Positions 9,789 to 18,920 of a stretch of 64,000 nucleotides of DNA are shown here, in pieces. The notes under the pieces were generated by a model. The model had not been told where the DNA came from and ran no database searches. It worked only from the letters and a program-made list of their open reading frames with translations. Origin of the DNA: Myxococcales bacterium (GTDB taxonomy: Bacteria; Myxococcota_A; UBA9160; UBA4427); the NCBI GenBank assembly GCA_014240165.1, contig JAAZXM010000012.1, positions 1-64,000 of the forward strand, written 5' to 3'. Each line of letters begins with the position of its first letter. The first letter of the stretch is position 1. A program made the position numbers and the translations under genes.

Positions 9789-10795
9789 TCGCTGCTCTCC
9801 TTGGACTTGCTCTTTCCGCGCCCCGAGGGTCGGGCCTTCTTCTTGGCTCCGGCCTTTGACGCATCCTTCCCCCCGGCTCGGGGGTGGGCACTGTCGTACA
9901 CCTGGCGAAGATGTTCCACCGAAACCGCCGTGTACTTCTGGGTCGTGGAGAGGCTGGCATGACCGAGTAATTCCTGGATTTCTCGCAGATCTGCCCCCAT
10001 ATCGAGAAGGTGGGTCGCATAGCTGTGGCGCAGGCGATGGGGATGCACTCGATCGCTCAAACCGCCCGCCCGGCCACGGCGTTCCAAACCGCGCCGCACG
10101 TCTCGCGCCGAGAGGCGCCGGATGTCGGTGTCGTCGTTTCGCCGAAGGACGATGAAGAGCGGTTCGGCGAGAACCCCGGGGCGACGACGAGCATCGAGCC
10201 AGAGCGCCAGGGCGAGCCGCGCCTTTTCGGGAATCGGAACGATTCGCTCCTTGTTGCCCTTGCCCATGACCCGCACCTCGCCGCGATGCAGATCGATATC
10301 CCGCACATCCAGCGCCGCGAGTTCTCCCACGCGAATGCCCGTCCCGTAGAGCAACTCCACGATGGCGCCGTCGCGCAGCCGGGCCAGGCGTTGCCTCGGC
10401 TGTTCCGGGCCTTTTCCCCGAGGCGGGGGGTCGACATCGGCCAGCGCAAAGCAGTCGTCCACCGAGAGGGGCCGGGGGGCGTGTTTGGGCAATTTCGGCG
10501 CCGGAATGCCCGTGGTGGGATCCAGCGCGATCTTCTCCTCGCGTTGAAGGAAGCGGAAGAACGCGCGAACACCCGCGAGTCGGCGCCCCAGGGTGGCAGC
10601 GCTGCGCTCGCCGTGAAGCGCGGCAAGCCAATCCCGCACACCGTCGGGATCGACGCGGTCGGGTCCGGGCTCCGGCCCCAGGGAATCGGCGAGCAGACAG
10701 ATATCGGCCAGATAGGCGCGACAGGTATGGGGCGAAAGCGCGCGCTCGATCCGCAGGTGGCGATCGAAATCCCCTATCGCGTCTTCCCAGTTCAC
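9785..10795 (-). CDS. xerC: Tyrosine recombinase XerC
   Basis: Site-specific recombinase that resolves chromosome dimers at dif together with a XerD partner. The SAM-like N-terminal domain covers residues 1-95. The catalytic set is complete: Arg155 in GTGIRVGEL, Lys182 in GKGNKERI, His253 and Arg256 in HPHRLRH, His279 in LLGHASL and nucleophile Tyr288. The 336 residues exceed the usual 300 because of a Lys/Ser-rich tail of about 30 residues after the catalytic domain, probably disordered. Genomic position between trmFO and hslV is the classical xerC position. It overlaps both neighbours by 4 nt. Confidence 0.94.
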   Translation of the reverse strand: MNWEDAIGDFDRHLRIERALSPHTCRAYLADICLLADSLGPEPGPDRVDPDGVRDWLAALHGERSAATLGRRLAGVRAFFRFLQREEKIALDPTTGIPAPKLPKHAPRPLSVDDCFALADVDPPPRGKGPEQPRQRLARLRDGAIVELLYGTGIRVGELAALDVRDIDLHRGEVRVMGKGNKERIVPIPEKARLALALWLDARRRPGVLAEPLFIVLRRNDDTDIRRLSARDVRRGLERRGRAGGLSDRVHPHRLRHSYATHLLDMGADLREIQELLGHASLSTTQKYTAVSVEHLRQVYDSAHPRAGGKDASKAGAKKKARPSGRGKSKSKESSE

Positions 10796-12153
10796 ACGAT
10801 CTCCGCGGCCACGGCGGACCGGTAGCGCTCGATCGCCTCGAGCCCGCGCGCCGCCATGGCCTCGTGTTTCTCGCGCTTGGGCTGCTTGCGCGGCCGGCCC
10901 GGGCCCGGTTGCGACTCGAGGGGCGGAAAGAGGCCAAAGTTCACATTCATGGGTTGGAAGTCGCGTGAACTCGCGTTCCCCAGGTGCGCCAACAAGGCCC
11001 CATGCGCGGTTTCGGGACCGGGCTGAACCCAGGGTAGCCCCAGGGCCGCCCGGGCAGCATGGGTGCCTGCGAGCCCCCCGAGCGCGGCGGATTCCACGTA
11101 GCCCTCCACGCCCGCCATCTGGCCGGCGAGGTAGAGGCCCTTTCGGGCCTTGAGTTCGAGGCTCGGCTCGAGGCGCAGCGGCGCATTGATATAGGTATTG
11201 CGATGAACCGACCCCAGGCGCGCGAACACCGCCTTCTCGAGCCCCGGCAATGTGCGAAAGATCCGCTTCTGTTCTCCGATCCGAAGCTTGGTTTGAAAGC
11301 CCACCAAATTGAAGAGAACGCCCGACGCATCCTCCTGGCGCAGTTGAACCACCGCGTGGGGACGTTTTCCCGTTCGCGGATCCACCAGCCCCACAGGCTT
11401 CATGGGGCCATAGGCCAGGGTTTTCGGCCCGCGCCGGGCCATCTCCTCGATGGGGAGACAGCCCTCGAAGTAGAGTGCCCTTTCGAAGGCGTGGAGAGGC
11501 ACGGTTTCGGCCGCAAGCAGCGCGTCCACGAAGGCGCGGTATTGATCCGCGTCCAGGGGCACGTTGAGATAGTCGCCCTCCCCTTCCTCGTAGCGCGAGG
11601 CGCGAAAGACGACGCTGGAATCGATGGAGTCGGCGTAGAGCGTAGGCGCGATGGCGTCGTAGAAATAAAGGTATTCCTCACCCAGCATGCGCTGCAGATC
11701 GCGCGCCATCTCGGGTGCGGTCAGGGGCCCGGTGGCCAACACAACCAGGGGATCGTCGGGAATCTGGGGCACCAATTCCCGGCGCAGTTCGATCCGCGAA
11801 TTTTCCTCGATGGCCCGGGTGACGTATTGGGCAAAGCCGGTTCGATCCACCGCCAACGCCCGGCCCGCGGGCACCGACGTGGCATCCGCCGCCTCGAGAA
11901 TCAGCGATCCGAGACGGCGCATCTCCTCCTTGAGGAGCCCCACCGCGTTGTGCACCGGCAGGGCCCGGAGGGAGTTGCTGCAGACAAGCTCCGCCAGGTC
12001 TTCCGAGACATGGGCCGCCGTGAGCCGCTCGGGTTTCATGTCGTAGAGCACCACTTCGACACCCCGGCGCGACGCCTGCCAGGCGGCTTCGCAGCCCGCA
12101 AGCCCTCCGCCCACCACCACCAGGCGGGGCTCTTGGTCTCGAACCGAACTCAT
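10792..12153 (-). CDS. trmFO: Methylenetetrahydrofolate-tRNA-(uracil-5-)-methyltransferase TrmFO
   Basis: Makes ribothymidine at position 54 of tRNA using methylenetetrahydrofolate and FAD. The FAD-binding motif [12 protein letters not shown] lies at residues 13-24 and the family signature [10 protein letters not shown] at 56-64 includes Cys58, equivalent to a catalytic cysteine of the family. The 453 residues are standard. The C-terminus carries a basic, proline-rich stretch and ends about ten residues into xerC-adjacent sequence with a 4 nt overlap. It belongs to the conserved dprA-(topA)-trmFO-xerC-hslVU neighbourhood, but topA is absent between it and dprA. Confidence 0.95.
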   Translation of the reverse strand: MSSVRDQEPRLVVVGGGLAGCEAAWQASRRGVEVVLYDMKPERLTAAHVSEDLAELVCSNSLRALPVHNAVGLLKEEMRRLGSLILEAADATSVPAGRALAVDRTGFAQYVTRAIEENSRIELRRELVPQIPDDPLVVLATGPLTAPEMARDLQRMLGEEYLYFYDAIAPTLYADSIDSSVVFRASRYEEGEGDYLNVPLDADQYRAFVDALLAAETVPLHAFERALYFEGCLPIEEMARRGPKTLAYGPMKPVGLVDPRTGKRPHAVVQLRQEDASGVLFNLVGFQTKLRIGEQKRIFRTLPGLEKAVFARLGSVHRNTYINAPLRLEPSLELKARKGLYLAGQMAGVEGYVESAALGGLAGTHAARAALGLPWVQPGPETAHGALLAHLGNASSRDFQPMNVNFGLFPPLESQPGPGRPRKQPKREKHEAMAARGLEAIERYRSAVAAEIV

Positions 12154-12292
12154 CCCCTACGCTCCTCCGCGATCTGCCCGCGATTCGGCGAATACCGTCC
12201 CGACACCTCGAATGAAAATGGGGGGACCCGACCACGAGCGGGCGGCCGGATCCCAGGATAGCCCATCGAATCGGTCTCCTCGCAGCGCACGC

Positions 12293-13438
12293 TCATCCCC
12301 TCCCGCGAAGCGCGCGCAACGTCGCTGGAACGGCGCGCAGGCCTCCGTCCCGATCGGTCTCCACCCATCCCTCGATTTCCAGGCCCATCAGGGCCGCGGC
12401 CAGGCGACCCGCGGGCCACTCGAATTCACGGGCGAGTTCGTCCCGGGCGAGGGATTGGCCCAGGAGCCGGGCGTGAAGTCTCGCTTCATCCTCACCTGGG
12501 GGCCCGGGCGGGGGATCCGTAGCCGCCAGGGCGCCGAATGGCGAAGCAATGGCCTCGAGTACGTCCCGGGGTTCGAGAACCGGACGGGCTCCGTCGCGCA
12601 GCAGGGCGTTGGAGCCGGCGGCGTGGGGCGAGTCGATCGGACCCGGCACGACCATCACCTCCCTGCCCTGGTTCAGCGCATGGCGCGCGGTGATGAGAGA
12701 ACCGCTGCGCGGGCGCGCTTCCACCACCACCACCGCCTGAACGAGCCCGCTGATGAGCCGATTACGCAAAGGAAAGTGGGGAGCTGCCGGGGGGCGACCC
12801 GGTGAAAGCTCGCTCACCACGGCGCCCGCCCGGGCGACGCGATCCGCCAACTCGCGATGCTCCGGGGGATAGATCCTATCCGGCCCGCACCCGAGGACGG
12901 CCACGGTCCGCCCGCCCGAGGCCAACGCCCCGCGATGGGCCCGGGCGTCGATCCCCCGGGCCAGGCCGGAACACACGACGAATCCCGCGGACCCCAGGGC
13001 GGCACCCAATTCCTCGGCGACGCCCTGGCCATAGGCCGTCGCGGCCCGTGCGCCCACGATGGCGATGCTGGGCCTACGAAGATCCGCGATTTCGCCCCGG
13101 ACCCACAAGAGCGGGGGCGGGTCCGAGAGCCCGCGGAGCAGCGGCGGGTAGGCGGGCGCGGTGAGGGGAAGCGCCCGGATCCCCCGGGCCGCGAGTTGCT
13201 GGATCCACTGGCCAATCTCTCCCTCGCCGTGGGGGCAGCGGCGGCGACTGCGGGCCAATGCGGCCTCGGGCTGCCCTCCAGAAGCCTCCAGGCAATTTCG
13301 AGCCAACACCGGGGCCAGGCAGAGCGCCGCCTGGAAACGTAGCCAGGCCTTGAGCACCCGCTGGTTCTCCGCCTCTTGATCTGCGGGATCGAGCACGCCC
13401 AGCGCGAGGCAGTCCCCGGAAAATTCACGTTCTTCCAT
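12293..13438 (-). CDS. dprA: DNA-processing protein DprA/Smf
   Basis: Loads RecA on incoming single-stranded DNA during transformation; it is widespread also in species not known to be competent. Length is 381 residues. The Rossmann-like core shows AIVGARAATAYG, CSGLARGIDARAH, VLGCGPDRIYPPEH, RNRLISGLVQAVVVVEA and RSGSLITARHALNQGREV. The region after about residue 310 is a winged-helix-like C-terminal domain. The ATG is preceded at 8 nt by GGGGAG, a strong ribosome-binding site that lies inside a short inverted repeat. It lies 139 nt upstream of trmFO; that gap shows no gene. Confidence 0.94.
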   Translation of the reverse strand: MEEREFSGDCLALGVLDPADQEAENQRVLKAWLRFQAALCLAPVLARNCLEASGGQPEAALARSRRRCPHGEGEIGQWIQQLAARGIRALPLTAPAYPPLLRGLSDPPPLLWVRGEIADLRRPSIAIVGARAATAYGQGVAEELGAALGSAGFVVCSGLARGIDARAHRGALASGGRTVAVLGCGPDRIYPPEHRELADRVARAGAVVSELSPGRPPAAPHFPLRNRLISGLVQAVVVVEARPRSGSLITARHALNQGREVMVVPGPIDSPHAAGSNALLRDGARPVLEPRDVLEAIASPFGALAATDPPPGPPGEDEARLHARLLGQSLARDELAREFEWPAGRLAAALMGLEIEGWVETDRDGGLRAVPATLRALRGRG

Positions 13439-13448
13439 CGGAAAATCT

Positions 13449-13462
13449 CCCCGGGACCGGGG
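13449..13462 (-). promoter_or_regulatory. Short inverted repeat overlapping the dprA ribosome-binding site
   Basis: On the minus strand the bases before dprA read CCCCGG-TC-CCGGGG, a 6 bp perfect stem whose 3' arm includes most of the GGGGAG Shine-Dalgarno sequence 8 nt before the ATG. Folding would hide the ribosome-binding site. A two-base loop is too tight as drawn, so the real hairpin would lose the inner pair. Regulation is an inference. Confidence 0.3.
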
Positions 13463-13626
13463 ATTGCCTTGGGTAGCAGAGTTCGCTGCAATGGGCCGCC
13501 ATCACGCGGCGCGCTTTCGCCCTTGGCGGCTGGCGCTTGGCAGCAAGAGCGCAAGCCGCGCGCGCAGACCAACCCACAAGCCTGATTATGGGCTCACGCA
13601 AAAAAAACGCGTGCGCTTCTCAGCGA

Positions 13627-14784
13627 TCAGCGACTCGCAACTTGGGGAACTACGGGACGAACCGGGTCGCCCACCTCGAGCGCGCGCCGAGAGCCCGTCA
13701 CAAAGGCGACCGATGTATTGGGCTCGACCTCGACAACAATCAGGCTGGCTTCGCTGCGATCCGGAGTCATCACCTGCTTGGCTTTGACGCGTTCATCCCG
13801 AAGCGAACCCGGCTGATAAACCTCCAGCTTCGAGCCCAGGTCCAGACCATCGGAAGAACCGCGATTCAGGTAGACGAAATCCCCTTCTGCCACGTGGGCC
13901 CGGCCGTCGGGAATGAAGACGATATTGCCCTCGGTGGCCTCGGGGGTGAACAACACCTCAACCTCGGACGAGGCCACCACCCGGGGAATCATGCGATCCC
14001 CTCGAACGATTTCGGAACGGGACTCGCGGATTTCCGCCGTCGCCGAGTCACCCTCGACCTGGCGAACCACCAGCCAACCGAGGATGTCCACGTGATAGCC
14101 GAGCAACTTCCCCCCCTTGAGGTCGTACACGGGCTGGGCATCCCGAAAGATCGTGAATTCATCGCCCTCCAGAACCGAGCCCTCGCCCTCGCCGACGTAG
14201 ACGATGTCACCGCCAGCCAGCCACTTTCTCGGGCTGGGGGATCCGACAACGCTGGTGGCCGCATCCACCGCACTCGGGCTGACGAAGCCCATGCCGCCAC
14301 GCTCTGCCACGCGGATGCGCGGATTTTCCTCGATGATTTCGGAGATTTCCTCCTCGATGGCGGCGACTCGCTCCTCCTGAACCTCTTCACGCTCCACCGC
14401 TGCAGCGATCATGGCATCGGCACGCTCTCGAGTGATTTTTCGCATCTCGCCCGCAGTGATCCAGATCAGATCGCCGGGCACGATCAAGTGAGGGTTGGCA
14501 ATGTCGTCGTTGTCTCGCCAGACGGCGGGCCAGACCCACGCCGTACCCAGATACGACGCCGATATATCCCAGAGGGTGTCACCCGAGACCACAGTGTGAA
14601 TCCGGCCAACGTTGCCCTCGTCATCGAGCGCCCAGGGGCCAAGCGTGGGGTCGGGGGCTGCCAAGAAATTCTAGGCATCCGAGGACGCCGCGCCCCCGGA
14701 AGCGTACGCGGCAGACGCCAGCCAAGCAGCGCTGGCCAGCACGAGGCTGAAACTCAGGACGAAGAGGAAAAGCCGGGCTCTCAT
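13627..14784 (-). CDS. LysM-domain envelope protein with an in-frame amber codon after the signal peptide
   Basis: ATG at 14784, preceded by GGAG at 7 nt, opens MRARLFLFVLSFSLVLAS and continues to AAYASGGAASSDA, a good Sec signal peptide (37 residues). The next codon is TAG (14673-14671). The same frame then continues uninterrupted as a LysM protein: residues equivalent to HTVVSGDTLWDISASYLG are the LysM domain, followed by a Glu-rich predicted coiled coil and a beta-rich C-terminal half. The part after the TAG can begin only at a TTG (14664) with no ribosome-binding site. Without the stop the protein would be 385 residues, periplasmic and peptidoglycan-binding. LysM proteins precede dprA in related genomes. 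The stop may be a sequencing error, a recent mutation or read through. Confidence 0.75.
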
Positions 14785-14964
14785 TCGCTTTCTCCGGATG
14801 GTGGCAAGGCGTGATCCGCACCCGGCCCCGCCAGGCGGCGGTCCAAGGCGCGCTCAGGATAAGTCGGACAGGTGGGAACCGCCCATATTCTCACGGGTTT
14901 TCCCTCGGCCTCACCCCTATCCGGGACACGCGGAAGACCGCGCACCGAGAGCATGGGCGAACCC

Positions 14965-14988
14965 TCCCACGGTCCTTATCGGCCGTGG
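14965..14988 (-). terminator. Inverted repeat downstream of the TPR lipoprotein gene, possible terminator
   Basis: The 277 nt between the end of the TPR gene (15062) and the LysM gene start (14784) holds no gene. It contains a perfect 7 bp inverted repeat CCCACGG/CCGTGGG separated by 10 nt. No T-run follows, so intrinsic termination is doubtful; it may be a Rho-dependent or attenuating structure. Confidence 0.3.
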
Positions 14989-15061
14989 GCCCGATCGGCT
15001 TGATCCCCCAGTTCAGGGAGAAATCCCCGCGGGACTTTCATCCTGACCCCGACGGCCGTTT

Positions 15062-17572
15062 TCAGCTCGCCGCCTTCAGCCGCTCGATACTCGCCTCCAC
15101 TCGCGCGGCCCAGGGCGGCGGCGGGTCCTCCTTGCCGATCTTGCCATTGGTGCGCAGGGTCTCGATATCCGCCAAGGCAGCTTCAAGACTCTCCAGGGCC
15201 TTGGCGTTCTCACCCGCCGCTTCGTAGGCCTGGGAGAGATGGATGCGAATTTCGCCGATGGCCACATCCTCGGGGCCCGCGACGCTCACCGCTTCGCGGA
15301 GATAGCCGATGGCCGCAGAATGCACGCCTCGCTTATGGAGTACCCAGCCCAGAGTATCCGCCGCGCTGGCGCTGTCGGGCAAAGCAGCCTTGGCCTCCTG
15401 GGAGAGCTTGAGCGCACGGTCCAGGTCCCTCCCCTCCTCGGCCATCATATAGGCGAGGTTGTTCTTGGTCTCGGCCAGGTTCGAATTCTTCTGTAGGGCG
15501 AGTTCGTATTGCTCGCTCGCCTTGCTCGGCTGCCCCGTCATTTCGTAGAGCACACCCAGGAAATGGCGGATGGTGGCATTGTCGGGTTGCTGCTCGCTGG
15601 CCTGAACATATTGCTCAAGGGCCATGTCGATTTGACCCGAGGCGGCGTAGAGCCGCGCGAGTTGGTTGTAGGACTCCACCCTTCCGGGCTCCAGCTCCAG
15701 GGATTTCTGGAACGCGCTCCTCGCCCCTTCGAAATCGCGCGTTCGAAGCGCCGCCAAGCCCGAAACATGCCAGAGGTCCGCCGAGTCCGGATTCGCTTCC
15801 AGAGCCTTGTTGATCGCTTGGATGCCCTTTTCAACCTGCCCCTCTGCATCATGGACCGCCAGCAATGAGTTCAGGATATTCGGGTCGTGGGGCCGCTCCT
15901 CGGACGCGCGAAGAAACGCCTCGCGTGCTTCCTCGATCTCGCCCCTGGCCATGGCGACGCGCCCCATGGCGAAATACGCCTCGACGTTTCGAGCGTCCTC
16001 GGGAATTTCAGCGAGGGCTTCCTGGGCTTCATCGTACATGGTCAGCCGCACCATGCTCTGGGCCATCAAGATGCGGGTCTCGTTATCGTCCGGTTCCCGG
16101 TCGAGATATCTTTGTCCGTTCTGTATCGCGTACTCGTGCTCGCCCAGCTCGGCATGAACCCGCACCAGCAGTTTTCGGGCGGGGTTCAGTCCCGGATTCA
16201 GCTCGACGGCGCGCGCCAATTCGGCCCGCGCACGCTGGAGGTCGCCCGTCATGAGCAGAGCGGAGCCCAACACGAAATGGGCCTGTCCCCAATCCGGCCT
16301 GACCGCGATCGCTTCCCTCAGCGCTTCCACGGCGCCGGCCGCATCGCCAGAAGCAAGCTCGGACTTGCCCCGAACGAAAGCCGCCTCGGGGCTGGACGGA
16401 TTTTCGGCAGTGACTTCGGCGACGATTTCGCGCGCCTCTTCGACCTGGGCGTCATCCCCGTTGCGAAGACCGATATCGATCAGGAGTTCCGCCTTGCGCA
16501 GACGAGCGAGTGGATCCGTCGAATCGGCAGCGACTGCCTTCTCAGCGGCCTCGAGGGCTCCTTGAAGGTCGCCCTCGCGACCCCTGACGTTGGAAAGCGC
16601 CAGCCACGGTGCCGGATCCGTGGGGTCGAAAGTCGTGGAACGCTCCAGAACTGCGTTCGCCTTCGCCTCCTCACCCGAAGCACGATAATGCCGAACCAGC
16701 GCGTCGCTCAGGGTTCGCCTGCCTTCATCCAGCTTTCCAATTCCCGCCTCGAGAATTGCCTGGCCCTCTTCGGGCCTTTCGCGATCAAAATAGAAGACGC
16801 TGAGGTTGGCGTAGGCGCCCACGAGATTCGGATGCTGATCTCCCTCTTCGGTGGGCTCTTGGGAGAGAGCCATGGCCTTCTTCAGATTCTCTTCGACCTC
16901 GTCGTAGCGCCCCTGGGCCATCAGCACGTTGGCCAGGTGGTTGTGGACCATGGGATCCACATCCCGTTCGACCGCTTCGTTCAGATGAAATTCCGCCTGT
17001 TCGAAGTTTTCCTGCTGGGCATAGTGGGCGGCGATCGCGATCCGGTACCTGGAATCGTCGGGCTCCAATTCCACCGCGCGGATCAACGAGGGCTCAGCCT
17101 CATCCGGCCTCTCCAGCGCGCCCAGGGCGCCCGCTCGAATCAAATGGCCCGACGCGTTGTCCGGAGCAAGCTGAACGATCTCGTCAGCGTTTTCGAGAAC
17201 CAGGTCGAACTTTTGCGCTGCGAGGGAAATCGTCGCGTAGGCGATACGCGAATCCACGTCCTCGGGATCCAAGCGGATCGTCTCCCCGAGTTCCCAATAG
17301 CCCGAGTTCAGCTGTTGGGATTCCAGGTAGGCATTCGCCAATTTCCGGTGGGCATCCACGGCGTTGGGGTCGATCTGGAGCACGTTGCGATACTCGATGA
17401 TCGCTTCCTCGAGTTGCCCCGCCTCCTGGTACTCATCGCCCCGCTGCATGAAATCCTCGACCTTTTCCGCATCGCTCTGGCATCCAGGAACAAAGAGCAA
17501 TGCGAGAAGAGATAGAAGAAGGGCGATCGTGTTGGATGAAGCGGCCCCTTGTCGGCCGTAAACCGTTGTCAA
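15062..17572 (-). CDS. prsT: TPR-repeat lipoprotein of the exosortase/EPS system (PrsT-like)
   Basis: An 836-residue protein made almost entirely of tetratricopeptide repeats from about residue 38 to 800, behind a hydrophobic signal segment ending in VPGC (Cys31), a plausible lipobox. This matches the PEP-CTERM-system TPR lipoprotein family in length and layout; such proteins are thought to scaffold polysaccharide assembly or export in the periplasm. The start is TTG at 17572, supported by GGAGGAG 7 nt upstream and by placing the signal peptide correctly. It is the last gene of the minus-strand EPS block, 205 nt after manC. Assignment to PrsT rests on context plus architecture, not on a search. 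Confidence 0.82.
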   Translation of the reverse strand: MTTVYGRQGAASSNTIALLLSLLALLFVPGCQSDAEKVEDFMQRGDEYQEAGQLEEAIIEYRNVLQIDPNAVDAHRKLANAYLESQQLNSGYWELGETIRLDPEDVDSRIAYATISLAAQKFDLVLENADEIVQLAPDNASGHLIRAGALGALERPDEAEPSLIRAVELEPDDSRYRIAIAAHYAQQENFEQAEFHLNEAVERDVDPMVHNHLANVLMAQGRYDEVEENLKKAMALSQEPTEEGDQHPNLVGAYANLSVFYFDRERPEEGQAILEAGIGKLDEGRRTLSDALVRHYRASGEEAKANAVLERSTTFDPTDPAPWLALSNVRGREGDLQGALEAAEKAVAADSTDPLARLRKAELLIDIGLRNGDDAQVEEAREIVAEVTAENPSSPEAAFVRGKSELASGDAAGAVEALREAIAVRPDWGQAHFVLGSALLMTGDLQRARAELARAVELNPGLNPARKLLVRVHAELGEHEYAIQNGQRYLDREPDDNETRILMAQSMVRLTMYDEAQEALAEIPEDARNVEAYFAMGRVAMARGEIEEAREAFLRASEERPHDPNILNSLLAVHDAEGQVEKGIQAINKALEANPDSADLWHVSGLAALRTRDFEGARSAFQKSLELEPGRVESYNQLARLYAASGQIDMALEQYVQASEQQPDNATIRHFLGVLYEMTGQPSKASEQYELALQKNSNLAETKNNLAYMMAEEGRDLDRALKLSQEAKAALPDSASAADTLGWVLHKRGVHSAAIGYLREAVSVAGPEDVAIGEIRIHLSQAYEAAGENAKALESLEAALADIETLRTNGKIGKEDPPPPWAARVEASIERLKAAS

Positions 17573-17777
17573 ACCTCAACTCCTCCGGCAATGCCACCAC
17601 TGCCTATGCTGATCTCGAAAGGGGAAACCTGCCCCATCTCGGAGCCAAATTCCAGAGTGCGCGGGAGCTGATTCGGAGAGGACGAACCAGCCTCTCCTAG
17701 CGGCCTGTTTCGAGCCTCATCGCCGCGAAACGCCTCTCCTTGCCCCCTGAGGCCGAACGGGAGTCGCCCTGCAAAGA

Positions 17778-18920
17778 TCAAGTCAGGTCGCCCCGCCCCT
17801 TTTTCCCCAGGGTAGCGACCACCTTCCGTACTTCGTGACTGCTGTCGAGTTCGGAAATCAGAATCGCGTCACCGGTATCGATCACCGCGAGCCCCTCCAC
17901 TCCGAGCAGGGCGATCGTGCGCTCGCCGCCCCATACGAGGTTGGAAGAGGAATCTTCCAATACGACATCGCCCCCGAGAACCCGATTACTCCCGCGCTTT
18001 CCGGCCCCCCTGGGCTTGCCCACGCCCAATTCCTCGGCCAGAGAGGACCAGGTTCCGACATCGCTCCAAGCGAAATCCACAGGCAAGGTCCACACGTTTT
18101 CGCTTTTTTCCATCACGGCAACGTCGATGGGCACAGAGGGGGCGCGGCCATAGGCCGCCGCAACCGCGGCTGCGTTCCGTCCTTTCGGGTGTTTTCGCAA
18201 GGGTGCCAGGGCACGGTGCAAATCTGGCGCGCAGATTTTGACCTCCGCCAACAAGGCTTCCGCTGCAAAGACGAAGACGCCCGCATTCCAGAGGTATCGA
18301 CCCGAAGTCAGGTAGCGCCGAGCGCGGGCTGCGTTGGGTTTTTCCACAAATCGCAGAACCCGAAAAACGCCGGGAAAGGACTTGCCCGCCCCCTTCCCTT
18401 GCTGAATATAGCCGTAGCCCGTATCGGGCCGGGTGGGCTTGATGCCCAATGTCAAGAGCGCTCCCGATTTGGAAGCCGCCTTTGCGCATCGTTTGATCGA
18501 GGAAGCAAACGCGCGGGCGTCGGGGATATGGTGGTCGGCAGACAGGATCGCCATGACTGCATCGGGATCTTCCGCCGCGATCCGCTGCGCCGCCCACGCC
18601 ACGGCCATCGCGGTATTCCGCCTCTGGGGCTCGACGAGTACTCGATTCGCGGGAAGCCCGGATTCCCGGCGAATCGCCCGGGCATGCTCGTTGCCGCATA
18701 CGATCCAGACCTGTTTGGTTCCCGCGAATTTCTCGGCTCGCGCCAAGGTCGCTGCCAAAAGGGAGGCCCCGCCCACTACCCGCATCAGCGGTTTCGGGTG
18801 CTTCTTCCTGGACGCCGGCCAGAACCGCTCTCCCGCTCCGCCGGCCAGAATCACAGCGTGCAATGAGGGGGCTTGGCTCTTCTGCCCGCGCGGACTCTTT
18901 GCCCCAGCGCTCTGCTTCAT
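17778..18920 (-). CDS. manC: Mannose-1-phosphate guanylyltransferase (short form)
   Basis: Makes GDP-mannose from mannose-1-phosphate and GTP. The nucleotidyltransferase signature ILAGGAGERFWPASR and the lysine of HPKPLM are near the N-terminus; the FVEKP motif and LSADH are present. It ends at about 380 residues, without the C-terminal phosphomannose-isomerase cupin found in bifunctional ManC. I chose the ATG at 18920 (MKQSAGAK) because it overlaps the preceding stop as ATGA; an ATG six codons earlier (18938) is possible. Product feeds gmd two genes upstream and mannosyl transfer in the EPS pathway. Confidence 0.9.
   Translation of the reverse strand: MKQSAGAKSPRGQKSQAPSLHAVILAGGAGERFWPASRKKHPKPLMRVVGGASLLAATLARAEKFAGTKQVWIVCGNEHARAIRRESGLPANRVLVEPQRRNTAMAVAWAAQRIAAEDPDAVMAILSADHHIPDARAFASSIKRCAKAASKSGALLTLGIKPTRPDTGYGYIQQGKGAGKSFPGVFRVLRFVEKPNAARARRYLTSGRYLWNAGVFVFAAEALLAEVKICAPDLHRALAPLRKHPKGRNAAAVAAAYGRAPSVPIDVAVMEKSENVWTLPVDFAWSDVGTWSSLAEELGVGKPRGAGKRGSNRVLGGDVVLEDSSSNLVWGGERTIALLGVEGLAVIDTGDAILISELDSSHEVRKVVATLGKKGRGDLT

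Noticed and set aside
9789-10937. Long upstream extension of the hslV frame
   Set aside because: Overlies xerC, whose catalytic residues are intact; the ATGA junction fixes the hslV start at 9788.
14671-14673. Genome-wide reassignment of TAG to a sense codon
   Set aside because: TAG ends the J-domain/TPR gene (2877-2875) and the export lipoprotein gene (27398-27396) at natural family ends.
15887-17515. Plus-strand open frame of 542 codons opposite the TPR lipoprotein
   Set aside because: Antisense image of repeated TPR codons; no independent start signal.
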